Below, in pieces: positions 10,007 to 18,900 of a DNA stretch of 64,000 nucleotides. The notes below the pieces were generated by a model that ran no database searches, was not told the origin of the DNA, and saw nothing but the letters and a program-made list of their open reading frames with translations. This DNA is from Pelagibacterium montanilacus (GTDB lineage Bacteria; Pseudomonadota; Alphaproteobacteria; Rhizobiales; Devosiaceae), in assembly GCF_003992665.1 (NCBI RefSeq), contig NZ_RZMX01000012.1:62001-126000 (forward strand), given 5' to 3'. Position 1 is the first letter of the stretch; every line of letters starts with the position of its first letter. The position numbers and the translations under genes are program-made.

Positions 10007-11311
10007 ATGATCCCGCGCTATTCCCGCAAGGAGATGGTCGACATCTGGTCGCCCGAGACCAAGTTCAAGATCTGGTTCGAGATCGAGGCCCACGCCGCCA
10101 CCGCGCAGGCCAATCTGGGGATCGTCCCCATGGATGCGGCCGAGACCGTCTGGGCCAGGGGCCGGGATGCGCAGTTCGACGTCGACCGGATCGACGAGAT
10201 CGAACGCGAGGTCAAGCACGACGTCATCGCCTTCCTCACCCACCTCTCGGAAATCGTTGGCCCCGAGGCCCGCTTCGTCCATCAGGGCATGACCTCCTCG
10301 GATGTGCTCGACACGACCCTCTCGGTCCAGCTCGCCCGCGCGTCTGACCTGCTGCTCGCCGACATCGATGCCCTGCTCGCAGCGCTCAGGACGCGCGCCC
10401 ACGAGCACAGGAACACGATAACCATCGGCCGCAGCCACGGCATCCACGCCGAACCCACCACCTTCGGGGTCAAGCTCGCCCAGGCCTATGCCGAATTCGC
10501 CCGCTGCCGCGAGCGGCTGGTCAATGCGCGCCGGGAGATCGCCACCTGCGCCATTTCGGGTGCCGTGGGCACCTTCGCCAATATCGACCCCTCGGTCGAA
10601 GAATACGTCGCCGGACAGATGGGGCTCGAAGTCGAGCCGGTCTCCACCCAGGTCATCCCGCGTGACCGCCACGCCATGTATTTCGCAACGCTCGGGGTCA
10701 TCGCCTCATCGGTCGAGCGCCTGGCCACCGAAATCCGGCACCTGCAGCGCACCGAAGTCCTTGAGGCAGAGGAGTTCTTCTCCAAGGGCCAGAAGGGCTC
10801 GTCGGCCATGCCGCACAAGCGCAATCCGGTCCTCACCGAAAACCTCACGGGCCTTGCCCGCATCGTGCGCGGCATGGTCACTCCCGCGCTCGAGAACGTC
10901 GCCCTTTGGCATGAGCGCGACATCTCCCACTCCTCGGTCGAGCGCATGATCGGCCCCGACGCCACCGTCACCCTCGATTTCGCCCTCGCCCGTCTGACCG
11001 GCGTGATCGAAAATCTCGTGGTTTACCCCGAGAATATGAGGGCCAACATGGACAAGCTCGGCGGCCTGCACAATTCCCAGCGCTTCTTGCTGGCGTTGAC
11101 CCAGGCCGGCATGAGCCGGGAGGAAAGCTATTCGGCGGTCCAGCGCAACGCCATGAAGGTCTGGCGCGGCGAGGGCAAATTCCCCGACTTCCTCAAGGCC
11201 GACCCCGACGTCTCCGCGCTTCTCTCGGACGACCAGATCGACGCCAGCTTCGACGACGCATACCACCTCAAGCACGTCGACACGATCTTCCGCCGCGTCT
11301 TCGGGGACTGA
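10007..11311 (+). CDS. purB: Adenylosuccinate lyase
   Basis: Catalyses two purine-pathway eliminations (SAICAR to AICAR, and adenylosuccinate to AMP). The 434-residue sequence has the fumarase/aspartase signature [11 protein letters not shown] at 264-274, the TSSDVLDT motif near 96-103 and the catalytic [14 protein letters not shown] region near 141-154. It matches the short bacterial PurB type and lies alone, 56 bases after rpe. Confidence 0.95.
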   Translation: MIPRYSRKEMVDIWSPETKFKIWFEIEAHAATAQANLGIVPMDAAETVWARGRDAQFDVDRIDEIEREVKHDVIAFLTHLSEIVGPEARFVHQGMTSSDVLDTTLSVQLARASDLLLADIDALLAALRTRAHEHRNTITIGRSHGIHAEPTTFGVKLAQAYAEFARCRERLVNARREIATCAISGAVGTFANIDPSVEEYVAGQMGLEVEPVSTQVIPRDRHAMYFATLGVIASSVERLATEIRHLQRTEVLEAEEFFSKGQKGSSAMPHKRNPVLTENLTGLARIVRGMVTPALENVALWHERDISHSSVERMIGPDATVTLDFALARLTGVIENLVVYPENMRANMDKLGGLHNSQRFLLALTQAGMSREESYSAVQRNAMKVWRGEGKFPDFLKADPDVSALLSDDQIDASFDDAYHLKHVDTIFRRVFGD

Positions 11312-11342
11312 CCCGGCGGGCTGCAAACACCCAACGAGCCCC

Positions 11343-12020
11343 TCAGCCCTCGGCCTTCCGCCGCACGATCTCCTCGATCCACAGCGGCGCGAAGGGCGAG
11401 GTGCACCCCTTGGATACCGGATAATCCCTGAACGCGCCGATCGCCTCCCCGATCGCCATCGCCCGCTCGCGATGGACGGGGAAATTGATCCCGATGCCGG
11501 CAAGGCAGAAGTTCATCGTCCACTGCACCTCGGGCGCCGCAGCTCCCATCTCTGCTTCGATCCGGTCGAGCAGCCCGGCGATATCAAGACCATCGGGGTT
11601 ATTGTCGATCCGCTCGGCGGTCAGGCTCCACCCCGCTCGCGCCACCCAGAGGTTCTCGTCAGCCATCCAACGCTCGCGAACCGCCTCCTTTTCGGGATGC
11701 GCCTTGAGCACATAGGCATTGAACCAGTCGGCAACTTGGACGAACGCGATCTCGCGTTCCATCCGCTCGAGCTCCGCGACCGTCAGGTCCTGTGGCTTGA
11801 CCATCAGTGTTGCGAGCAGCCGCGCCTCGAGATTGCCCGTCCGCCAAAGCGCTTGCGCCAGCGCCGTATCGCCCTTGACCGCCTTGTGAACCTTGCGGAT
11901 GTCGCCCAGCCGAACGCCGAACACGTTCTCGCCCGCGCCATTCCTCTGATACCGCGCCCGCACCGGCTCTGCCCCCAACGCCTCGAGCTTGGCCAGCACT
12001 GTGTCCACTGTTGCGCTCAT
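11343..12020 (-). CDS. DNA alkylation repair protein (AlkD-like)
   Basis: About 225 residues of HEAT-like helices in the AlkD/DNA-alkylation-repair family, which excise N3- and N7-alkylated purines. Visible family features are GVRLGDIRKVHK near residue 35, ARLLATLMV, VADWFNAYVLK and WVARAGWSL. The start at 12020 (MSATVDTVLAK) is preferred; the frame runs upstream into palindromic repeat B, which is not protein-coding. Convergent with purB. Confidence 0.8.
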   Translation of the reverse strand: MSATVDTVLAKLEALGAEPVRARYQRNGAGENVFGVRLGDIRKVHKAVKGDTALAQALWRTGNLEARLLATLMVKPQDLTVAELERMEREIAFVQVADWFNAYVLKAHPEKEAVRERWMADENLWVARAGWSLTAERIDNNPDGLDIAGLLDRIEAEMGAAAPEVQWTMNFCLAGIGINFPVHRERAMAIGEAIGAFRDYPVSKGCTSPFAPLWIEEIVRRKAEG

Positions 12021-12039
12021 CGCTTCGCCCCCGCGCCTG

Positions 12040-12142
12040 GAGTGTTTCCAGGAAAAGTGGAAACACTTTTCCGGTTCGGAAACGCGACAAATCAAAAACC
12101 CAGAGCTCCTGTTCTGATTCAATCAGAACAGGATATGCTCTA
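12040..12142. repeat. Palindromic intergenic repeat, copy B (full length)
   Basis: Same element as 7274-7377 with a few differences (GAGTGTTTCC at the left end). The CCTGTTCTGATT/AATCAGAACAGG hairpin is intact. It fills almost the whole gap between two minus-strand genes. Its right end (CTA at 12140-12142) is the TAG stop codon of the SRPBCC gene. Confidence 0.9.
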
Positions 12143-12943
12143 AGCCGCCCCGAACCGCTCGTTGAGCCATCCCTGCCATTCCGCCTCGATCCGCCCCGCC
12201 TTGCCGATCGCCTCGGCGCCATAGAGATAGAACCGCACCGAGACGTGCATCGCGCGCCCCATCGGAATTCCGATCATGTGAACGATCGCCCGCGCCGGAT
12301 CATCGACACGCACAAGGACACTGAATCCTTCCTTCCCGCTCTGCACTTCCAGCAGGTCCCCAGCCAATGCCGGTGCGTCTTCCCCCGAGCGCACGCGCTG
12401 CGCATCGGTATCCGCACTCACCCCCAAGGGGCCCATCAGCCGCGAGAAGGTCTCGGCAACACTCGCCTCCGACCGCGCCGCCAGTTGCACCAGCATGCTC
12501 TCTTCGCCCGGGAAATACTCGAGGTAAAAGCGCAGGATCTTGAAGAACGACATCCAGCCCCAGCTATGACCCTCGAACTCGTTGTCCCAGTCGTCGCCCT
12601 CGGCCACCCAGCTATGGACCACCCGCACGGTGCACACGCCCCCGGCCCTGGCCTCCACGGACCACTCGGTCGCAACGATTCCCGGCCCTTCCTCGGTCTC
12701 GGCGACGAAGCGATACGGCGGCTGCCACTCGGTGATCCTCGCCACCGAATCCATGCTGCCGCCCGGCGCGAAATGGCACACGGTCGTACCCCCGACCCTC
12801 CCGTCGACCTCGGCAGGCACAAACCAGGCCGAAATGCCCGGCCCGCTCGCGATCGCCTCCCACACCGTCTCGGGCGTGCCCGGCACCTCGACTTCGGTTT
12901 GCACCGACCGGCGCCCGTTCGGCTCTTTTTTGACAGCCATCAT
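12140..12943 (-). CDS. SRPBCC/AHSA1-domain protein
   Basis: Protein of 267 residues with an N-terminal START-like (AHSA1) fold: EVEVPGTPETVWEAIASGPGISAWF, typical of activator-of-Hsp90-type domains found beside ArsR regulators. The C-terminal part (about 150-267) may be a second related domain. A hydrophobic small molecule may be the ligand, but none can be named. It is translationally coupled to the upstream ArsR gene (four-base overlap). Its stop codon comes from repeat copy B. Confidence 0.75.
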   Translation of the reverse strand: MMAVKKEPNGRRSVQTEVEVPGTPETVWEAIASGPGISAWFVPAEVDGRVGGTTVCHFAPGGSMDSVARITEWQPPYRFVAETEEGPGIVATEWSVEARAGGVCTVRVVHSWVAEGDDWDNEFEGHSWGWMSFFKILRFYLEYFPGEESMLVQLAARSEASVAETFSRLMGPLGVSADTDAQRVRSGEDAPALAGDLLEVQSGKEGFSVLVRVDDPARAIVHMIGIPMGRAMHVSVRFYLYGAEAIGKAGRIEAEWQGWLNERFGAA

Positions 12944-13533
12944 GCGTCCTTTCGTGAACTGGGCGTGGGATGGGCGACGATCACCAGCCGGTGCGCTCGC
13001 CCGCCCGGCGCGGCCTCATCGTGATACCGGCTCGCCAGTGCGTTGACCGCCTGCGTCAAGTCCCGGGTGAAGGCCGCCCGGTCCGCCGCCGAGGCGAAGC
13101 GGATTTCCGTATCGATGGCCAGCGTGCCCAAATCCTTGTCCGCCGCGCGGGCCCGCGTCCACAGATCGCCGACCTCCCGCACGATCCGCGCGCCCAGCGC
13201 GATCAGATAACTCGCCGCCAGCCGGTCCGGGCTGCGCGCCGGATCAGCGGCAATAGCGCCGAGCGCCGCCGGCGAAACCACGAACGATCGGGCCGAGGCC
13301 ACCACCAGCCGTTCGGTCAGCCCGCCCCAGCGCCGCTCTCCGGCCGGCTCCACCAGCCGCGCCGCCTGCAGCGCCTTGAGGTGATAATTGACCTTCTGGC
13401 GCGTCAGCCCCACGCTTTTGGCCAGCGCCGCCGCCGAAGCAGGCTCCGCCAGTTCGTCGAGCAATCTGCTGCGCACGGGATCGAGCGCCACCATCGCGGC
13501 CCTGGGATCAGCGATGACATCGACATCCAACAT
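12940..13533 (-). CDS. ArsR-type winged-helix transcriptional regulator
   Basis: Regulator of about 197 residues. The N terminus holds a winged HTH (ALDPVRSRLLDELAEPASA, then ALAKSVGLTRQKVNYHLKAL near 41-60). The C-terminal 110 residues are a helical extension. The start at 13533 (MLDVDVIADP) is chosen over a longer frame, whose extra residues cover the likely operator. First gene of a two-gene operon with the AHSA1 protein; this pairing is common and suggests it controls its partner. Confidence 0.8.
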   Translation of the reverse strand: MLDVDVIADPRAAMVALDPVRSRLLDELAEPASAAALAKSVGLTRQKVNYHLKALQAARLVEPAGERRWGGLTERLVVASARSFVVSPAALGAIAADPARSPDRLAASYLIALGARIVREVGDLWTRARAADKDLGTLAIDTEIRFASAADRAAFTRDLTQAVNALASRYHDEAAPGGRAHRLVIVAHPTPSSRKDA

Positions 13534-13548
13534 GCCCCCAGACTGCCC

Positions 13549-13568
13549 TTGACAACTTTTCTTGTCAA
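13549..13568. promoter_or_regulatory. Candidate operator for the ArsR/AHSA1 operon
   Basis: Perfect dyad TTGACAA-N6-TTGTCAA, 16 bases before the regulator start codon. The size and symmetry fit a dimeric winged-helix repressor, and the site contains a TTGACA-like -35 on either strand. Autoregulation is inferred. Confidence 0.5.
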
Positions 13569-13833
13569 TGGCCGTTCCGGCACGGAATCCGCCTTCGCTC
13601 AAGCCGGCGCGGCCCCTGCCCCCTCATAGCCGCTCGCCCCCGTGGCCACCCGCCGGTCCTGGTCCTGCCCCACCATCGCTGTCCCCGCGAAAGCGGGGAC
13701 CATCAGCCTGCCTGCACTCACCCGCCCCACAGTCCCGGCACGGCGGCCCCGACCGGTCCAGCGGCCTCTCCCCTTGCCTCATGGCGGGCCATGCCGTATC
13801 GCACGAAGGTCCGGGCGGGGAATTCCGAATCCA
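13569..13833. other. Intergenic region with one strong hairpin
   Basis: About 265 bases between divergent genes with no convincing coding frame. A perfect inverted repeat GTCCCCGC-GAAA-GCGGGGAC occupies 13681-13700; it resembles the short GNRA-loop palindromes scattered in many alphaproteobacterial genomes. The rest is C-rich and shows nothing else. Confidence 0.5.
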
Positions 13834-14283
13834 ATGTCAGTAACTTATGCACCAGAGCCGAATCTCTGCGTGAACGTGTACAGGCGCGTGCTCGTCGCCT
13901 CCACGCTCGGGGAGCGCCGTCCGGTCGACGACATCGCGCGTCTCTCGGAAATGCTCGCCCATTCCGATGTGATCGTCGTGGCGCGCGACGCCGGAGGAAC
14001 GGCAATCGGCGTGGCGCGTTCGATTACCGACTACGCCTTCTGCCTGTACTGCTCGGATCTCGCCGTGGACGCCGCCCACCAGGGACAAGGCATCGGCAAA
14101 AGGCTCCTTGAGGAGACGGTTCGCGCCGCTCCAAGGGTGCGGAACTACCTTTTGCTCTCGGCACCCAAAGCTGTCAGTTTCTACGAACATGCGGGGTTTG
14201 AGCGTCTTCCCGACGCATTCCGCTTCTACCCTCAGGACGGCTGGAGCGTCCCATCACCTCCAGCCAGAAAAGCGAACCCATGA
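13834..14283 (+). CDS. GNAT family N-acetyltransferase
   Basis: Small acetyltransferase (149 residues). Motif A, the acetyl-CoA pyrophosphate loop, is AVDAAHQGQGIGKRLLEE near 77-94; it is followed by LLLSAPKAVSFYEHAGFERL, the motif B region. The start at 13834 (MSVTYAPEP) is taken because upstream codons are low-complexity intergenic sequence. The substrate is unknown. Overlaps the following hydrolase gene by four bases. Confidence 0.8.
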   Translation: MSVTYAPEPNLCVNVYRRVLVASTLGERRPVDDIARLSEMLAHSDVIVVARDAGGTAIGVARSITDYAFCLYCSDLAVDAAHQGQGIGKRLLEETVRAAPRVRNYLLLSAPKAVSFYEHAGFERLPDAFRFYPQDGWSVPSPPARKANP

Positions 14284-14831
14284 AAACCGCAGACGCCGAT
14301 ATTCTGGTCGTTCCGGGGCTGGGTCATTCAGGCCTAGGTCACTGGCAGCAGCGGTGGGTCGACAAGATCCGCACCGCACGCTTCGTCGAGCAGGAGAACT
14401 GGGATCGGCCCACTTTCGAGGATTGGGTCGGCACACTCGAGCGCGAGATCATCATGGCCACGCGCCCGGTGGTGCTGGTCGGCCATTCCCTTGGTGTGTC
14501 GGCCATCGTGGCCGCAAATGACCGCCTGGCCGATACCAAGGTGCGCGCGGCATTCCTCGTCGCCGCGCCCGATGTCGACGAGCACCCCGACGTGCCCCCG
14601 GCCACCGAACCGTTCCGGGACCTGCCGCGCGACCCGTTGAAATTCCCCTCCATGCTCGTCGCCTCGTCCAACGATCCTTTTTGCACGGTCGAGCGGGCTG
14701 CCGAGTTCGCGAACTGCTGGGGCTCGGACTTCCACATCGCCGGCGATGCGGGTCACATCAACCTCGATTCGGGCCACGGTCCGTGGCCCGAAGGCCTGTT
14801 GATGTTCACTCGGCTGATGGGCCGGATCTGA
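14280..14831 (+). CDS. RBBP9/YdeN-family alpha/beta hydrolase
   Basis: Serine hydrolase of 183 residues. The family start is DILVVPGLGHSGLGHWQQRW, the nucleophile elbow GHSLG has S70, and the probable acid and base are D132 and H159 (AGDAGHINLDSG). The size and motif order are those of the RBBP9/YdeN family. No substrate is indicated. Coupled to the upstream acetyltransferase. Confidence 0.85.
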   Translation: MKTADADILVVPGLGHSGLGHWQQRWVDKIRTARFVEQENWDRPTFEDWVGTLEREIIMATRPVVLVGHSLGVSAIVAANDRLADTKVRAAFLVAAPDVDEHPDVPPATEPFRDLPRDPLKFPSMLVASSNDPFCTVERAAEFANCWGSDFHIAGDAGHINLDSGHGPWPEGLLMFTRLMGRI

Positions 14832-14856
14832 CGCGTCCGATCTGCACCCGGACATG

Positions 14857-14880
14857 AAAAAGGGGCGCCACCGGCGCCCC
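14857..14880 (-). terminator. Rho-independent terminator of the DUF1476 gene
   Basis: Stem GGGGCGCC/GGCGCCCC with a 3-base loop. Read on the minus strand it is followed by five T residues (A-tract 14857-14861 on the plus strand). It lies between the convergent hydrolase and DUF1476 genes and may serve both. Confidence 0.8.
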
Positions 14881-14907
14881 CGTCAAGATTGTGGCTGACT
14901 GAAAGCC

Positions 14908-15234
14908 TCAGCTCCCCGCAAGGACTTCCTGCTTGGCCTGCGCGTCGAACTGATCGACCCTGCGGGCGATTTCCGCCTCGTCGAACGCCACGTTGCGGGC
15001 CTCGAAATCGGCCTTGAGCTTGCGGACCACGTCGGCGGGACCAGCTTCGGTCATGTCCGCAGCGATCACTTCGGCAACGTAGTTGGCGCGCTCGTCGGCG
15101 CCCTCGATACCGAGCTGGTCGCAGGCCCAGTAGGCGAGGTGCTTGTTCCGCCGCGCTTCGGCCTTGAACCGCAATTCCGCATCATGGGCAAACTTGGATT
15201 CTTCCGCCCTTTTCCGATCATCGAACGACGACAT
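14908..15234 (-). CDS. ATP synthase inhibitor subunit zeta (DUF1476)
   Basis: Protein of 108 residues, almost all helical and highly charged, matching the alphaproteobacterial DUF1476/zeta family, which blocks F1-ATPase rotation in Paracoccus. The conserved N terminus SSFDDRKRAEESKFAHD is the inhibitory segment, and FKAEARRNKHLAYWACDQLG is the four-helix core start. The start at 15234 has a TCCGG-side weak ribosome site but agrees with the family. It strongly supports an alphaproteobacterial host. Confidence 0.9.
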   Translation of the reverse strand: MSSFDDRKRAEESKFAHDAELRFKAEARRNKHLAYWACDQLGIEGADERANYVAEVIAADMTEAGPADVVRKLKADFEARNVAFDEAEIARRVDQFDAQAKQEVLAGS

Positions 15235-15456
15235 TTCCGGTCCCTCGGCTCTGGTGTTGTGCCCGCGCCGGTCCGGCTTGGGGCGTCTCGTCATTGAGAT
15301 AGGCGGTTCGCCCCGTCAAATCAACGCCCTGCGCTAGTGGAGCCCCCCACATGCCCGGGCAGGGGGTCGAAAAAGCTTGCATTGGAGGGCCAAACCGGCG
15401 CATGAGTGCGCCCACTTCTCCCGTTCAGAACCACCCATGACCAACGGACAGGTTAC

Positions 15457-16221
15457 ATGAACCGTCGTCGCAAGATTTATGAAGGCAAGGCCAAGGTCCT
15501 CTACGAGGGCCCCGAGCCCGGGACACTCATCCAGCACTTCAAGGACGACGCCACCGCCGGCAATGGCGCCAAGCACGAGATCATCGATGGCAAGGGCGTC
15601 CTCAACAACCGGATTTCCGAGTTCATCTTCACCAAGCTCAACGGGCTGGGCATTCCCACCCACTTCCTGCGCCGGGTGAACATGCGCGAGCAGCTGATTC
15701 GCGAAGTCGAGATCATCCCCATCGAGGTGGTGATCCGCAACGTCGCCGCCGGTTCGCTCTGCAAGCGCCTCGGGCTCGAGCCGGGCACCCAGCTCCCCCG
15801 CTCGATCATAGAGTTCTACTACAAGGACGATGCGCTGGGCGATCCCATGGTCTCCGAAGAGCACATCACCGCCTTCGGTTGGGCCAACCCCCAGGAGCTC
15901 GACGACATCATGGCGCTCGCCGTGCGCGTCAACGATTTCCTGACCGGGCTGTTCATGGGCGTCGGTATCCAACTGGTCGATTTCAAGATAGAATGCGGAC
16001 GGCTCTATGAGGGCGATCTCATGCGGATCGTGCTCGCCGATGAGATATCGCCGGACAATTGCCGGCTGTGGGACGTCAAGACCCGCAATAAGCTCGACAA
16101 GGACCGCTTCCGCGAGGATCTGGGCGGGCTCGTCGATGCCTATCGCGAGGTTGCCCAGCGGCTTGGCATTCTGGTCGAGGCAGAGAACGCCCTGACCACC
16201 GGCCCGCGTCTCGTGCAATAA
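15457..16221 (+). CDS. purC: Phosphoribosylaminoimidazole-succinocarboxamide synthase
   Basis: Condenses CAIR with aspartate to SAICAR in purine synthesis. The product of 254 residues starts at 15457 ([13 protein letters not shown], the canonical PurC start). It contains [20 protein letters not shown] and LVDFKIECG with the SAICAR-synthetase signatures. Followed 71 bases later by purS. Confidence 0.96.
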   Translation: MNRRRKIYEGKAKVLYEGPEPGTLIQHFKDDATAGNGAKHEIIDGKGVLNNRISEFIFTKLNGLGIPTHFLRRVNMREQLIREVEIIPIEVVIRNVAAGSLCKRLGLEPGTQLPRSIIEFYYKDDALGDPMVSEEHITAFGWANPQELDDIMALAVRVNDFLTGLFMGVGIQLVDFKIECGRLYEGDLMRIVLADEISPDNCRLWDVKTRNKLDKDRFREDLGGLVDAYREVAQRLGILVEAENALTTGPRLVQ

Positions 16222-16292
16222 CGCGTCGGAGGGAGGCCGGTCGCCTTCCTCCAGAGAACGCGACAGTGCAGCACCGCCAGGGAGAAGAGTTC

Positions 16293-16535
16293 ATGAAGGC
16301 CCGCGTCATCGTCACCCTCAAATCCGGGGTTCTCGACCCCCAGGGTCAGGCCATCGAAGGCTCGCTCACCAGCCTCGGTTTCGAAGGCGTCAGCGCCGTT
16401 CGTCAGGGCAAGGTTTTTGATGTGGAACTATCCACAGACGACGAGAGTTCAGCAAGGGAGGAGATCGACGCGATGTGCGAGAAGCTCCTCGCCAACACCG
16501 TCGTCGAGGACTACGCCGTCGAGATCATCGGTTAA
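16293..16535 (+). CDS. purS: Phosphoribosylformylglycinamidine synthase subunit PurS
   Basis: Small subunit (80 residues) of the three-part FGAM synthase PurSQL. KARVIVTLKSGVLDPQG and a VEDYAVEI C terminus are diagnostic. GGAGAAG precedes the ATG at 16293. Its partners purQ and purL lie at 24.25 and 25.06 kb, 7.7 kb away, although they usually follow directly in related bacteria. Confidence 0.95.
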   Translation: MKARVIVTLKSGVLDPQGQAIEGSLTSLGFEGVSAVRQGKVFDVELSTDDESSAREEIDAMCEKLLANTVVEDYAVEIIG

Positions 16536-16598
16536 CTTCTCGATGCTATGTCTATCAACAGGCAAATATCAATTGCCGACCTGGAGCCTACGACTACC

Positions 16599-16682
16599 AT
16601 GCGCATGCAAGCCACCCTCTCCCTCATGTTCGTTCTCGCCATGGGTATCATGATCGCAGCCTACGGCACCGTGCCGGTTTGA
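16599..16682 (+). CDS. Possible 27-residue membrane peptide
   Basis: Short frame downstream of purS encoding MRMQATLSLMFVLAMGIMIA plus seven residues: a positively charged start and one hydrophobic helix. GGAG lies about 12 bases upstream, a long spacing. It is followed by a strong terminator, so it would be the last gene of the purC-purS transcript. Coding status is unproven. Confidence 0.4.
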   Translation: MRMQATLSLMFVLAMGIMIAAYGTVPV

Positions 16683-16726
16683 TCCGATAGCCGGGCGCAG
16701 ACGCCCCACATAAACGACCTCCAATT

Positions 16727-16767
16727 CCAATCGGCTCGATGCACCCGCATCGGGCCGATTGGCTTTT
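16727..16767 (+). terminator. Rho-independent terminator of the purC-purS transcript
   Basis: Arms CCAATCGGCTCGATGC and GCATCGGGCCGATTGG form a 16-base stem with one G-U pair around an ACCC loop, followed by CTTTT. This ends transcription before the azoreductase, so purS and purQL cannot share this transcript. Confidence 0.85.
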
Positions 16768-16821
16768 CAGCGACTCCTTCACCACCTTGACCCATCCCAT
16801 CCGTCTATTTTCAATACGATC

Positions 16822-16868
16822 TTGACTACATATCATATAGATTCTAGATGATCTTTATCACAGATCAT
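16822..16868 (+). promoter_or_regulatory. Promoter and operator-like dyad upstream of the azoreductase
   Basis: An AT-rich patch contains TTGACT (16822-16827) as a possible -35 and the perfect dyad ATGATCT-N7-AGATCAT (16848-16868) over the -10/+1 area, 17 bases before the start codon. A MarR-type gene downstream is the obvious candidate binder. Confidence 0.5.
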
Positions 16869-16884
16869 TTGAGAGTTTTGTCCC

Positions 16885-17550
16885 ATGCCTTCGATCTTCC
16901 GCCTCGACGCCAGCATCCGCCAGGACGGCTCGGTGACCCGCTCCATCGCCGACAGCCTGGAGGCCGCGCTGGTATCGGCTGACCATGGCGAGGTGTCCGT
17001 CACCCGCCGCGACATCGGCCTCTCGCCCCTGCCCGCCACGGCATGGGCAAACGCCGTCTTCGGCCCGTACGCGCCCGAGGACACACGGACCCCCGAGCAG
17101 CAGGACTCCATCGCATTGGCCACCCGCCTGGCCGACGAGCTGGTTGAGGCCGACGCCTATATCTTCGCGCTGCCGTTCTACAATTTCGGCGTCTCACAGC
17201 ACTTCAAGGCATGGGTGGATGTCGTTCTGACCGAGCCGCGCTTCGCGCCGGGGGCCGATGTTCTCATCAAGGGCAGGCCCGCCCACCTCATCGTCGCCCG
17301 CGGCGGCGGCTACGGCCCGGGCACTCCGCGCCATGGCTGGGATCACGGCACCGCCTGGTACCGGCGCGTGCTCGAGGACATCTGGATGCTCGACGTGCAG
17401 GTGATCGAATGCGAGCTCACGCTGGCCGACAGCACCCCCGCGATGGAAGAGCTGCGCGGCATGGCTGCAGAGAACCTGTCCAACGCCCACGCCAGCGCCG
17501 CCGATGGCGGCAAGCGCCTGGCCCGCACCCTCGCCGCGAAAGCTGCGTAA
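16885..17550 (+). CDS. FMN-dependent NADH-azoreductase / NAD(P)H oxidoreductase (AzoR-like)
   Basis: Flavodoxin-fold enzyme of 221 residues. ASIRQDGSVTRSIADSL near the N terminus binds the FMN phosphate; LPFYNFGVSQHFKAWVD near 98-114 and ARGGGYGPG complete the AzoR/ribosyldihydronicotinamide-reductase-type flavin site. It probably reduces quinones or azo compounds. Followed by marR and a convergent glutathione transferase, suggesting a xenobiotic or redox-stress module. Confidence 0.85.
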   Translation: MPSIFRLDASIRQDGSVTRSIADSLEAALVSADHGEVSVTRRDIGLSPLPATAWANAVFGPYAPEDTRTPEQQDSIALATRLADELVEADAYIFALPFYNFGVSQHFKAWVDVVLTEPRFAPGADVLIKGRPAHLIVARGGGYGPGTPRHGWDHGTAWYRRVLEDIWMLDVQVIECELTLADSTPAMEELRGMAAENLSNAHASAADGGKRLARTLAAKAA

Positions 17551-17638
17551 GGCACCCCGGCGCAAACGCGCACCACATCGCAAACGAGCCGGCGGGCAGG
17601 TTCTCGACTTGCCCGCCTCGCGCGGCTAAAATGATCCA

Positions 17639-18163
17639 ATGAACAAGCGCTCACAGCCCATCGCGGACCCTCACCACCAGGTCGATCTCGGCTGGGCGCT
17701 GGCGACCTTGCTGCGCACCTACCAGAAAGAAGTCGAGGTGGCCCTCGAAGGCCTCCCCGGCGGCGCCCGCGCCTTTCTCGTGATGTCACTCGTCGGCCGC
17801 GAGACCTGCAACAGCCAGGTGGCCATCGCCGACCGGCTCGGGCTGGACAAGACGGCGCTGACCTATCTGCTCGACGGGCTGGAAAACCAGTCCCTCGTCC
17901 GGCGCACCCCCGATCCCAACGACCGGCGCACCCGCCACATAAGCCTGACCGACGCGGGCGCCCAGACCCTCGCCCGTTCGCAAAAGGCCGTACACGAGGT
18001 CGAGCGCAAGGTGCTCGCCCGGCTCGGCGCCCAGGAGGCCGACCAGTTCCAGCTCGCCCTGGTCAAGGCCGCCGGCCTCGCCGACCGCGCGGGCGTCGCC
18101 CTTGGGGACGCTCCCGAGGACGGGCACATCTGTCGGGCGGCCATGGAGCCGCCCTCCTGCTGA
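17639..18163 (+). CDS. MarR family transcriptional regulator
   Basis: Winged-helix regulator of 174 residues. The recognition helix lies in QVAIADRLGLDKTALTYLLDGLENQSLV (61-88) and the wing in RTPDPNDRRTRHISLTDAG, the classic MarR signature. A C-terminal cysteine pair in CRAAMEPPSC could be redox-sensing (inference). Downstream of azoR, whose promoter has a matching dyad. Confidence 0.88.
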   Translation: MNKRSQPIADPHHQVDLGWALATLLRTYQKEVEVALEGLPGGARAFLVMSLVGRETCNSQVAIADRLGLDKTALTYLLDGLENQSLVRRTPDPNDRRTRHISLTDAGAQTLARSQKAVHEVERKVLARLGAQEADQFQLALVKAAGLADRAGVALGDAPEDGHICRAAMEPPSC

Positions 18164-18178
18164 TCCGGGCGCGTCGCC

Positions 18179-18829
18179 CTACCCTCGTTTTGCGTCCGCA
18201 GCGGCGAAATGGGCTATCTGGTCGCCATGGGCCTTGATGAACGCCGGCCTGCCGATCCCGCGCGCCACATAGGCCTCGCAGGCCGGATACCCTGACAGCT
18301 CGCCGAACCTGTCGACCAGCCGCAACACATCCACCATGGCGATATCGGCCACCGAGAAGGCCCCGGCCAGCCATTCCCGGCGCTCCAGCACCGCTTCCAT
18401 ATGCGTCAGCCGCTTGGCCAGAAACCCGTCCAGCGCGGTGCGGCCCGGCGTCTCGTGCTCATCGCCCGAAAACTTGTAGAGCGTCCAGGGCACCACCGGC
18501 ATCTCGACCGAATTGAGCGCCCCGAAAAGCCATGAGATCACGTCTGCCCGGCCTCCTCCATCCTGCGGCATGAGCGCCGCGCTCTTTTCGCCCAGATGCA
18601 GAAGGATCGCCCCGGTCTCGAAGATCGAAAGCCCGTCATCGGTCAGCCAGGGCACCTGCCCGAAGGGCTGATGACGGAAATGCTCGGCCCCCCGGTCCGC
18701 GATGGGCACGCTCGCCACCCGGTAGGCCAGCCCCGCCTCCTCGAGCGCCCAGCGCACCCGCAGGTCGCGCACATAGCCGCGCGGCCCCTCGGGCACCCAG
18801 TCGAACGTGGTCACGACGATGTCGCTCAT
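18179..18829 (-). CDS. Glutathione S-transferase family protein
   Basis: Protein of 216 residues with an N-terminal thioredoxin-like domain (1-80), including the QVPWLTDDGLSIFETGAILLHL stretch with the cis-proline and the glutathione-binding E/T-G pair. The all-helical C-terminal domain carries AGAFSVADIAMVDVLR, the conserved S-x-A-D N-capping box. Convergent with marR; the substrate is unknown. Confidence 0.88.
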   Translation of the reverse strand: MSDIVVTTFDWVPEGPRGYVRDLRVRWALEEAGLAYRVASVPIADRGAEHFRHQPFGQVPWLTDDGLSIFETGAILLHLGEKSAALMPQDGGGRADVISWLFGALNSVEMPVVPWTLYKFSGDEHETPGRTALDGFLAKRLTHMEAVLERREWLAGAFSVADIAMVDVLRLVDRFGELSGYPACEAYVARGIGRPAFIKAHGDQIAHFAAADAKRG

Positions 18830-18900
18830 GGCTTTTCTCCCTTGCCTGCGATGCCCCCCAAGGACGCTTCATCGCGCCCCGTCCCGACAGCCTGTCCCAA

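Noticed and set aside
11343-12122. N-terminal extension of the AlkD-like protein through repeat B
   Set aside because: The extra 34 residues are the translated repeat (same peptide appears next to copy A); the methionine at 12020 fits the family start.
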